Below are positions 1 through 6,699 of a stretch of 64,000 bases of DNA, piece after piece. Both the position numbers and the translations under genes were made by a program. How positions within the stretch are numbered: position 1 is the first letter of the stretch; each line of letters opens with the position of its first letter. This DNA comes from Subtercola boreus (GTDB taxonomy: Bacteria > Actinomycetota > Actinomycetes > Actinomycetales > Microbacteriaceae): positions 496,001 through 560,000 of the forward strand of contig NZ_VFOO01000001.1 in NCBI RefSeq assembly GCF_006716115.1, given 5' to 3'. A model generated the notes under the pieces. That model saw nothing but the letters and a program-made list of their open reading frames with translations. It ran no database searches and had not been told where the DNA came from.

Positions 1-1092
1 CAGGATCGCCGCCAGCACGAGCGCTCCGAGGCCCGGGGCGACGATCGACAGCAGTGCGAACCGGCTGCCGTCGTCGTACCCCTCTTCGCTGAGGTAGCCG
101 GGCAGGTAGCCGACGACCGCGATGCCGGTCGACAGGATGTACGGCACGTAGAGTGCCGCGAACGTCAGCAGGGCCGAGATCGTCACGCTGAACGGATGCC
201 GCCGGAGGATCGCCGGCACACCGATGACCGGGACGAGCTTCACGGCGATGGCGGCTCCGAGGCTGATGCCGCCGAGCACGCTCCGCCTGACCTCGCGGAA
301 GGCCCGGCCGGGACCGGCGCGGGAGAGGAGGAGCGTGGCGACCAGGAGCAGAAGCGCGGCCAGGGCATCCACATGCGAGTTCGTCACCGCCTCCGTAGCG
401 ACGAACGGGCTCCACCCCCAGAGCGCGGCCCAGCGCGGATCGATGCCCCGTCGGCGCATCGCGAGCACCAGGGCGACGGTGACACCGATGAGCAGGAGCG
501 CACCCGCGATCTGGAAGGGGGCGTACTCAACGCTTGCGGGCACGGTCAGGCGCACCCCGGCGAAGTACAACTCTGCAGCCGGTGGATAGATCGTGTTGAC
601 CTGCGGGCGGTTGATGGTCGTGCAGATGACGTCGAAGGAGGGCACGCTGAGGGTGCGCCCCACGCGCGGGCCCTCGCACTGCGGGCGCCCGTCGGCGTCG
701 GTCACCGGGGAAGGGAACAGCCAGTCGGTGCGGAACTCGGCCAACGCGTCGTCGGCAGGGGTGTAGGAGTAGGGGGACGTGCCGCCGATCTGCACGATGC
801 CGTCCCACGCGTAGCGGGCCGAGTCGGTACTCGTGTTGGGTGGGCCCGCGAGGGCGCTCCCTCCGAGCACGGCCGATCCGGCGACGACGAGCACGACGAC
901 GGCGCGCGCCGGCACCTTCTGGAGCGACCAGAGCGCGAGACCGTAGAGCGCCCAGAGTCCGATAGTGCACCAGAGGATGCCACCGGCATCCGACGGATCG
1001 AAGAACCCGACGGCGGTGACCGAGAAGGCGGTGAGGGCGGCCATCGCAGCGAGAATGACAGCCGTCAGCAGAATACGCACAAGGCCTATCAT
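1..1092 (-). CDS. GT-C (GT87/DUF2029-like) polyprenyl-phosphate glycosyltransferase, C-terminus cut by window edge
   Basis: Translating from the ATG ending at 1092 gives 364 uninterrupted residues that run off the left edge. The protein is hydrophobic, with N-terminal membrane segments, a large first external loop containing RYAWDG, SPYSYTP and IYPPAAELYF, and further helices including a WGWSPF/NSHVDALA stretch. This layout is that of integral membrane GT-C enzymes that take sugars from polyprenyl-phosphate on the outer face of the membrane. The gene lies 44 bp from and divergent to the molybdopterin oxidoreductase. It is on the same strand as, and near, the methyltransferase-DUF2064-GT2-MTAP/epimerase run, which suggests it is the final transferase for the sugar that run makes. 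By recalled synteny the counterpart would be M. tuberculosis Rv0541c. The family call is fairly sure; the sugar specificity is inferred. Confidence 0.85.
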   Translation of the reverse strand, partial: MIGLVRILLTAVILAAMAALTAFSVTAVGFFDPSDAGGILWCTIGLWALYGLALWSLQKVPARAVVVLVVAGSAVLGGSALAGPPNTSTDSARYAWDGIVQIGGTSPYSYTPADDALAEFRTDWLFPSPVTDADGRPQCEGPRVGRTLSVPSFDVICTTINRPQVNTIYPPAAELYFAGVRLTVPASVEYAPFQIAGALLLIGVTVALVLAMRRRGIDPRWAALWGWSPFVATEAVTNSHVDALAALLLLVATLLLSRAGPGRAFREVRRSVLGGISLGAAIAVKLVPVIGVPAILRRHPFSVTISALLTFAALYVPYILSTGIAVVGYLPGYLSEEGYDDGSRFALLSIVAPGLGALVLAAIL

Positions 1093-1136
1093 GGGCCCAG
1101 AGCCACCACTTCGGTGTCCCGCTCCGAAGAAGGATC

Positions 1137-2435
1137 ATGCGACGCCTGCTACTGACCCTCCAGCACGCCGTCGCCGCGCCCACCCGGAATCCCCGGCTCG
1201 CTGTGGTGATCGGTCGACTGCTCGGCATCGCCTTCCTGGTCTGCTTCGGCACCGGGCTCTACAGTCACTTCCTGCAGGAGCCGTTGCCGTGGATGCACTT
1301 CCCGACGTTCCCGGGCAACCTGTACCAGTTCACGCAGGGCATCCACATCACAGCCGGCATAGCCTGTTTCCCGCTCATCCTTGCAAAGCTCTACACGGTC
1401 TTCCCGAACCTGTTCGAGACCCCGCCGATCACCGGAATCGGGAGCCTGCTCGCCCGCGCATCCATCGCTGTGTTCGTCGGAGCGTCGCTGGTCGAGATCA
1501 CGATCGGCCTGCTGAACACCTACCAGTTCTACCCGTGGCCGTTCGGGTTCCGTGAGGTGCATTTCGCGCTGTCGTTCGTGATCATCGGGTCCCTGGCGAT
1601 CCACATCGGGGTGAAACTGCCGATCATTGCGAAGTACTGGCGGAAGCGCGACGGCTACGGCCCCGAGCTCGCCTTCGATGAGGAGGAGCGCGCGGAGATC
1701 AACGCGCCGCTGGTGGACGTACTGCCCGAGCCTCTGCAGAAGGTTCCGGGTGTGCGCCAGGCGTCGGGGCTGACCGGTCGGCTGTTCCGCTGGATCGACG
1801 CGGCGCCGGCGGACCCTATCGAGCAGCCCCGCACAGGGGCATCCACCAGCCGGCGGGGCTTCCTCGTGACGGTGGGTGTGGGCGTGGCGGCCGTCGTCGT
1901 GCTCACGGCCGGGCAGTCGTTCGCGCTCCTGCGACCGTTCAACCTGTTCGCGCCGCGGGTGAAGGGGATCGGGCCGCAGTCGGTGCCGATCAACCGCACC
2001 GCCGCCGCCGCGCAGGTCACCGAGACGGCGATGGCGCCGGACTGGGCGCTCACGATCAGCAACGGATCCCGCAGCGCGTCGTTCACCCGTGCGGCGCTCC
2101 TGGCGATGCCGCAGACCACCGTCGACCTGCCGATCGCCTGCGTCGAGGGCTGGAGCCAGCTGGCGACGTGGACGGGCGTGCGCCTGAACGACCTCGTCAG
2201 GCAGGTCGAGGCGGGGGAGGGTGCGGCGCTCCGCATCACCAGCCTCGAGAAGGAGGGCGGCTACCGGGTGACGCAGATGGGCTCCGAATACGTGGCGGAT
2301 GACTCGACCCTCGTCGCCCTGGCCCTGAACGGGGAGACGCTCGACATCGACCACGGGTACCCGGCGCGGATGATCGCGCCCGGTCGGCCCGGGGTGCTGC
2401 AGACGAAGTGGCTGAGCAGACTGGAGGTGATGTGA
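1137..2435 (+). CDS. Membrane-anchored molybdopterin-dependent oxidoreductase (sulfite oxidase/YedY-like)
   Basis: 432 residues in two parts. Residues about 20-170 hold roughly four membrane helices with histidines in or next to them (GIHITAG, EVHFALSF, AIHIGVK), resembling a b-type cytochrome domain. Then comes SRRGFLVTVGVG near residue 238, a twin-arginine-like motif followed by a hydrophobic stretch, and finally a sulfite-oxidase-type molybdopterin domain with the expected cysteine in PIACVEGW at about residue 335. The C-terminal domain therefore probably acts outside the cell with electrons passing through the N-terminal domain. A good ribosome site, AGAAGGA, precedes the ATG. The gene overlaps the next one by one base in TGATGAG context. 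Its substrate is unknown; the position beside a putative methylthio-sugar cluster suggests sulfur oxidation or reduction, but this is inference. Confidence 0.88.
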   Translation: MRRLLLTLQHAVAAPTRNPRLAVVIGRLLGIAFLVCFGTGLYSHFLQEPLPWMHFPTFPGNLYQFTQGIHITAGIACFPLILAKLYTVFPNLFETPPITGIGSLLARASIAVFVGASLVEITIGLLNTYQFYPWPFGFREVHFALSFVIIGSLAIHIGVKLPIIAKYWRKRDGYGPELAFDEEERAEINAPLVDVLPEPLQKVPGVRQASGLTGRLFRWIDAAPADPIEQPRTGASTSRRGFLVTVGVGVAAVVVLTAGQSFALLRPFNLFAPRVKGIGPQSVPINRTAAAAQVTETAMAPDWALTISNGSRSASFTRAALLAMPQTTVDLPIACVEGWSQLATWTGVRLNDLVRQVEAGEGAALRITSLEKEGGYRVTQMGSEYVADDSTLVALALNGETLDIDHGYPARMIAPGRPGVLQTKWLSRLEVM

Positions 2436-2914
2436 TGAGCGAACGTCGCGTGGATGAGAGTCGCGTGGAGGGGGGCGGCATGAGTGCACGCACGATGCGC
2501 CTCACCCGCACGATCCTGATCGTGGTCGGGGTGCTCGGGCTGGCCCTCGGGGCAGTGGTGCTGGTCTCGAAGCAGGACCTCCCGGCGATCCTCAGCGTCG
2601 CCGCGTGGATGCTCGGGGCGATCATCCTGCACGATGCCATCCTGTCGCCGATCGTGTTCCTCATCGGCGTCGTGGCGCGCCGCGCCGGGAGGCGTGTCTC
2701 GAAGGTGGTGCTCGCGATCATCCAGGGCGGAATCGTCACGGGGTGCCTGCTGATGCTGCTCGTGATCCCGGAGATCTACGCGAAGACGCTGCCGATCGCC
2801 AACGACACGGTGCTGCCCTTCGACTACGCCGCGCGGCTCGGGTTCCTGTGGCTCGGCATTGCCGCGCTGACGGCGGCGATCTGCGCGGTCTACCTGCGAG
2901 TGCGCAAACGCTAG
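2435..2914 (+). CDS. Small integral membrane protein of unknown function
   Basis: 159 residues with about four hydrophobic segments (near residues 25-50, 50-80, 85-115 and 130-150). The ATG at 2435 shares its A with the stop of the molybdopterin gene and has GGAGGTGA upstream, so translation is coupled. A second ATG at 2480, also with a purine-rich site, would give a 144-residue form. No family is recognised with confidence. The coupling suggests it works with the upstream oxidoreductase, perhaps as a membrane partner. Its stop forms the palindrome CTAG with the stop of the convergent LCP gene. Confidence 0.75.
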   Translation: MSERRVDESRVEGGGMSARTMRLTRTILIVVGVLGLALGAVVLVSKQDLPAILSVAAWMLGAIILHDAILSPIVFLIGVVARRAGRRVSKVVLAIIQGGIVTGCLLMLLVIPEIYAKTLPIANDTVLPFDYAARLGFLWLGIAALTAAICAVYLRVRKR

Positions 2915-4161
2915 TTGCCCACCGTGCAGGTCTGGTCGGCTGCCGTCTGGCCGGTCACGTTCGACGGCAGAGCCACGTCTGTGGCGGGTGTCGTCGGAGC
3001 AGCCGTCGATCCGTCGGTCGGGGTTGCGGTGTCGGACGGTATCGCGGTATCCGTCGGCGCGGCGTTGGGGTCGGTAGTAGCCGCCTCGCCCGTGCCGCCG
3101 GTCAGCGAGATCGGCTGGTTGTTCACGAGTGCGGTGTTCAGTACGCCGGCAGCGGTCTCGTCGGCGACCACGCGGTTCGAGTCGTCGGGGTCGGCCACGA
3201 CCGGGTACTGCACGAACACGAGCTTGCTGAGGTCGACGTCTTTCAGCGCGAGGGCGATCGAGACCATCGAGTTCGCATTCAGGCTCGTCGAGAGTTTCAT
3301 GTTCGCCAGGGCGGCGTTCGCGAGCTGGTACAGGGTCACCGGGTTGGCGAGAACCCCAGCGCTCGTGACCTTCCGCATGAGGGCCGACAGGAACACCTGC
3401 TGGTTGCTGATGCGGCCGAGGTCGCTGCCGTCGGCCACGCCGTGGCGGGTGCGCACGAAGGCGAGTGCTTCGTCGCCGACCAGGTTCTGGTTGCCGGCTT
3501 CGAGGTCGAGGCCCGTGAACGAGTCGACGACGGGTGAGGCGAGACAGACGGTGACACCGCCGACCGCGGTCGACATCGCCGAGACGCCGGAGAAGCTGAT
3601 CTCGGCGGCGTAGGGGATCGTCAGCCCGGTGAGGGCTTCGACCGTCAGAACGGTGCAGGAGATGCCTCCGCGGGACAGGGTGGAGTTGAAGATCTCGAAG
3701 TCGGAGGCGGAGACGGTGCCGTCACCGGTGGGCGACGGGCAGTCCGGCACCGGGCCCATCAGGTCGCGCGGGAAGCTGATCACCGCGGCACTCTTGTGAT
3801 CGGCGGAGATGTGCAGAAGGATCGTGACGTCGTTGTTGCCGGCGCCGGAGCTCGCGTCCTGGTTGGCAGCGTCCTCGAAGCCCGCGCCCTGGTCTGTGCG
3901 CGTGTCAGTGCCGACGAGCAGCAGGTTCACGCTGCCCTCGGCCGCACCGATCGCCACAGACGGGGCGTTGTCACCGTTTGCCGTCTGCAACTGGATGCCG
4001 GGCTGCGCCCGCCCGAGTGTCTGCGCGACGGCGATGGCGGCGACGGAGGTGGAGCTGACCGCGAGCACGGCGACGATGGCGAGCGCTGTGCGGAGGATCA
4101 CGCCGGCGGGGCGGCGGGCGTGCAGCCGGCCGTGGCGCACCTGGCGGTCTTCGGCGCTCAC
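2911..4161 (-). CDS. LytR-CpsA-Psr (LCP) family glycopolymer transferase
   Basis: 416 residues from a GTG. A short basic cytoplasmic tail is followed by one membrane helix (about 20-45). The extracellular LCP domain starts near LLLVGTDTRTD (residues 80-90), continues through DVTILLHIS and SFPRDL (about 111-133), and reaches TRHGVADGSDLGRISNQQ (about 238-254). These conserved Asp and Arg residues bind pyrophosphate-lipid-linked glycans. LCP enzymes move glycopolymers from undecaprenyl pyrophosphate to peptidoglycan or related acceptors. The last 60 residues are a Thr/Pro/Ala-rich low-complexity tail. The upstream frame is open for about 130 bp before a TAG but has no other ATG or GTG, so this start is preferred. 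It lies among sugar-transfer genes, which fits a wall glycan role; the polymer is unknown. Confidence 0.9.
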   Translation of the reverse strand: MSAEDRQVRHGRLHARRPAGVILRTALAIVAVLAVSSTSVAAIAVAQTLGRAQPGIQLQTANGDNAPSVAIGAAEGSVNLLLVGTDTRTDQGAGFEDAANQDASSGAGNNDVTILLHISADHKSAAVISFPRDLMGPVPDCPSPTGDGTVSASDFEIFNSTLSRGGISCTVLTVEALTGLTIPYAAEISFSGVSAMSTAVGGVTVCLASPVVDSFTGLDLEAGNQNLVGDEALAFVRTRHGVADGSDLGRISNQQVFLSALMRKVTSAGVLANPVTLYQLANAALANMKLSTSLNANSMVSIALALKDVDLSKLVFVQYPVVADPDDSNRVVADETAAGVLNTALVNNQPISLTGGTGEAATTDPNAAPTDTAIPSDTATPTDGSTAAPTTPATDVALPSNVTGQTAADQTCTVGN

Positions 4162-4384
4162 AGGGCCGCCGCCAGCGGACTGCGGGGTGCTGGCAGACCA
4201 GTGCGGGGCGTTGTCAGAGCAGTGCGGGGTGCCGGAGGCGTTCGGGTCAGTCTCATTCGCGGCCGGGGGCCCTTCAGTCAGCGATCGATCGTCACCCTAT
4301 GTTGCCGCATCCGACCGCTTCTGCGTGTCACTGCAGGGTTTTCGCCGCCAATTCCTCGGGAACGCCCAGTTTTGCGGGACAGCC

Positions 4385-5044
4385 TCAGACCCGGTGTTCG
4401 AGGCGACAGAACGAGCGGCCGTCGCGGGTCCAGCTCTGCACCGGGCCGAGTCCGAACGGGGCCGCCCGGCGGGCGAGCGCCGCACTGCCGATCTCTGCCC
4501 AGGGGAACGACGCGCTCGCGCGGCCGTCGTCGCCGACGACCGTGCAGTCGTAGGTGCGGTCGACAGCGGCGTCGTGCTGCACCTCGACGAGCACGCAGCC
4601 GGTCGGCGAGAGGAGCTCGGCGCACCGTTCGAGCAGGGCGGACGGATCGCCGCCGATACCGATGTTGCCGTCGACGAGCAGGAGCGTCATCCACTCGCCT
4701 TCGAGGGGCAGACGGTCGAAGACGGACGCCTCGAGAACCGGCACTCCCGCGGCGTGGGCGACGCCGACCGCAGCCCGCGAGACGTCGATCCCCAGCGCGT
4801 TGTAGCCCGCCGTGAGAGCGGCCCTGACCATCCGGCCCGGTCCGCAGCCGATGTCGAGCAGCGGGCCGGTGCCCTCTTCGATGAGGCTCATGTCGGTGGC
4901 GTCGGCTGCGGAACTCCAGCGGCCGACATCCATGACCAGCGACCGCGACCCGGGCGCGCCGGCGGGTACGAGCAGCAGTTGGCCGTCGTTCTGCAGGGCG
5001 CGGGCGTACGGCTCGTCGCCGCCGGCACCGAAGGTGGGGGTCAT
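4385..5044 (-). CDS. Class I SAM-dependent methyltransferase
   Basis: 219 residues. Motif I is PLLDIGCGPGR at about 61-71, followed by the acidic LGIDVSRAAV strand end, typical of Rossmann-fold AdoMet methyltransferases. The ATG sits in an ATGA overlap with the stop of the upstream DUF2064 gene, which fixes the start and implies coupling. The family includes enzymes acting on small molecules and sugars; the substrate cannot be read from the sequence. In the proposed methylthio-sugar cluster it is the least explained member, since the methylthio group already comes from methylthioadenosine. Confidence 0.85.
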   Translation of the reverse strand: MTPTFGAGGDEPYARALQNDGQLLLVPAGAPGSRSLVMDVGRWSSAADATDMSLIEEGTGPLLDIGCGPGRMVRAALTAGYNALGIDVSRAAVGVAHAAGVPVLEASVFDRLPLEGEWMTLLLVDGNIGIGGDPSALLERCAELLSPTGCVLVEVQHDAAVDRTYDCTVVGDDGRASASFPWAEIGSAALARRAAPFGLGPVQSWTRDGRSFCRLEHRV

Positions 5045-5760
5045 GCGCGGGCTCCCGTGAGTTCGCGGGCTGCGCCGAGTTCGCGGGCTGCGCCGGGCGT
5101 GCGGGTTGCGCCGGGCGTGCGGGTTGCGCCGACAGCCTGCTGCCAGGCCGTCGCGAACCGACCGTTCGGGGCGAGGCCGGCCACCAGCGATGCGTCTTCG
5201 GCCGTGTCGACGTCGGTGAGGCTGCCGAGGAGGCCCACCGTGAGGCCGGCCTCGCGCAGGCGGGCGAGTTGGATGCTGCCGGTGTCGTCCTCGGACATCG
5301 GCACTCCCTTGATGAGGCTGCCGTCGGGGTTCGCCATCGCCAGGGCCCAGAAGCCGCCGTCGGTGGAGAGGCCGAGCCAGGCGTCGGGGAGTTCCGAATC
5401 GACGCCTTGTGGCCAGGCGAGCACGGGGGCCAGGTCGCCGCGAGTGAGCTGCGGGGTGTCCATGCCGACCAGGAGGGTCGGACCCTGGCACTTGTCGAAG
5501 ATGTCGGCCAGCCGGGCATCCAGAGAACCCGTCGCCTGCGGGATGATCTCGAACCCTGCGGCCTCGGCGGGAGCGTTGGCGGGGTCGCCGTCGAACGCCA
5601 GGATGCGGCGGTCAGCCGGCAGCTCACGGATCACGTCGAGCGTGTCCCGGAGGCTTCCGGATGCCACGGCCGCCGCCTGCTCGAAGGTGAGCTCGGGAGT
5701 CAGCCGGGTCTTCACCCTCCCGGGTACGCACTCTTTTGCGATGACGATGACTGTGAGCAC
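5041..5760 (-). CDS. DUF2064 / TIGR04282-type glycosyltransferase-like protein
   Basis: 239 residues from a GTG. The N-terminus (VIVIAKECVPGRVKTRL) and the GMDTPQLTR segment near residue 99 are characteristic of the DUF2064 family, a GT-A-like fold related to nucleotidyltransferases and glycosyltransferases. It overlaps the downstream methyltransferase by four bases. The C-terminus beyond about residue 210 is a tandem array (TRTPGA and ARELGA units) encoded by four 18-bp repeats, so the original stop probably lay earlier. By recalled synteny it corresponds to mycobacterial Rv0540. Its biochemical role is not established. Confidence 0.85.
   Translation of the reverse strand: MLTVIVIAKECVPGRVKTRLTPELTFEQAAAVASGSLRDTLDVIRELPADRRILAFDGDPANAPAEAAGFEIIPQATGSLDARLADIFDKCQGPTLLVGMDTPQLTRGDLAPVLAWPQGVDSELPDAWLGLSTDGGFWALAMANPDGSLIKGVPMSEDDTGSIQLARLREAGLTVGLLGSLTDVDTAEDASLVAGLAPNGRFATAWQQAVGATRTPGATRTPGAARELGAARELTGARA
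5059..5130. repeat. 18-bp tandem repeat, four copies, in the DUF2064 coding end
   Basis: Four adjacent 18-bp units: two read GAGTTCGCGGGCTGCGCC and two GGGCGTGCGGGTTGCGCC on the plus strand. They encode six-residue repeats at the C-terminus of the minus-strand DUF2064 protein and keep the frame. Confidence 0.9.
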
Positions 5761-5949
5761 CGGGACTCCCTCTTGTGACTGCGTGGCTCTGCGATGAATG
5801 TGACTGCTGCTGTGTGCGTCTGCTGTGATTCTTGCTGTGTGCTTCTGCTGTGTGCAGAGGGGGGTTCGGAGCAGCGGGCCGGATGGATGGTTCGTACAGC
5901 CGGCGGTCAGGTTCAGCGTGCAGTCGCTGGGCAGGCGCAGCGCAGTCGA
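5761..5949. other. Spacer between GT2 and DUF2064 genes with imperfect CTGCTGTG repeats
   Basis: Between two minus-strand genes of the same block. Around 5775-5860 the strings CTGCTGTG and GCTGTGTGC recur several times in imperfect copies, giving a lower-complexity patch. No gene or clear promoter is seen. It could be a decayed tandem repeat or hold an internal promoter. Confidence 0.4.
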
Positions 5950-6699
5950 TCAGCCGCCGTTCCGTACCGCCCGGAGCAACCGGGACATGTCGCGGATCGC
6001 GCCGACCGTGCCGCGGAGCGTGCCGGTCACCTTCGAGCGCCCGACCCGGGGGGAGTAGCCGGTGTCGGTCTCGACGATGCGCCAGCCCCGGTCGTTCGTG
6101 CGCAACACCATCTCGAGCGGGTAACCGCTCCGCCGATCCTCGAGCCCGAGGGCGAGGAGGTCCGCGCGGCGCGCGACCCGCATCGGGCCGAGGTCGTGCA
6201 GCACGACTCCGGAGCGCAGGCGGATGAGGAGGCTGAGGGCGCGGTTCGCGAGCCGGGCGTGCAGGGGCCAGGATCCGCGGGCGGTGGGGCGCCGGCGGCC
6301 CAGCACGAGACGGGCGCCGGTGGGCTGTTGCGGCTGGCCCGCGGCGGAGGGTGCAGCAGCCGCTCCCAGGAGGGCGACCATACGGGGGAGCTCGGCCGGA
6401 TCCATCGACGCATCCGCATCGCAGAACGCGACAGTGTCGGCCGTCGCCGCGAGCAGGCCCGCGTGGGCGGCCGATCCGAAACCGCGACGCGGTTCGCTCA
6501 CGACGAGGGCGCCGAGGGCGCGCGCCACGGCAGCCGAGTCATCCGTCGAGCCGTTGTCGACGACGATTGCCCGGTAGCCGGCGGGCAGGCGTCCGAGAAC
6601 CCAGGGGAGGGCGGCCGCCTCGTCGAGGCAGGGGAGCACGACGTCGACGAGCGGGACAGCTGCGTCGGGGAGCGGGACAGGTGCGCCGGCGTCGGTCAT
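5950..6699 (-). CDS. GT2 family glycosyltransferase, probable polyprenyl-phosphate sugar synthase
   Basis: 249 residues with the GT-A fold: DVVLPCLDEAAALP at about 19-32, IVVDNGSTDDS at 45-55, GFGSAAHAGL at 73-82 and the metal-binding DADASMDP at about 94-101. These features match dolichyl/polyprenyl-phosphate sugar synthases that transfer an NDP-sugar to a lipid carrier. No membrane helices are evident. The ATG overlaps the stop of the MTAP-epimerase fusion by four bases, so the sugar-forming enzyme and this transferase are translationally coupled. By recalled synteny its equivalent is Rv0539, assigned to polyprenyl-phosphate methylthioxylose synthesis. Family call strong, donor sugar inferred. 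Confidence 0.88.
   Translation of the reverse strand: MTDAGAPVPLPDAAVPLVDVVLPCLDEAAALPWVLGRLPAGYRAIVVDNGSTDDSAAVARALGALVVSEPRRGFGSAAHAGLLAATADTVAFCDADASMDPAELPRMVALLGAAAAPSAAGQPQQPTGARLVLGRRRPTARGSWPLHARLANRALSLLIRLRSGVVLHDLGPMRVARRADLLALGLEDRRSGYPLEMVLRTNDRGWRIVETDTGYSPRVGRSKVTGTLRGTVGAIRDMSRLLRAVRNGG

Noticed and set aside
196-1155. 319-codon plus-strand frame at the left edge
   Set aside because: Opposite the truncated GT-C gene, which translates to a coherent membrane protein; the plus frame has no family features.
1149-2489. 446-codon minus-strand frame over the molybdopterin gene
   Set aside because: Arg/His/Asp-rich composition without motifs; the plus-strand frame has clear enzyme motifs.
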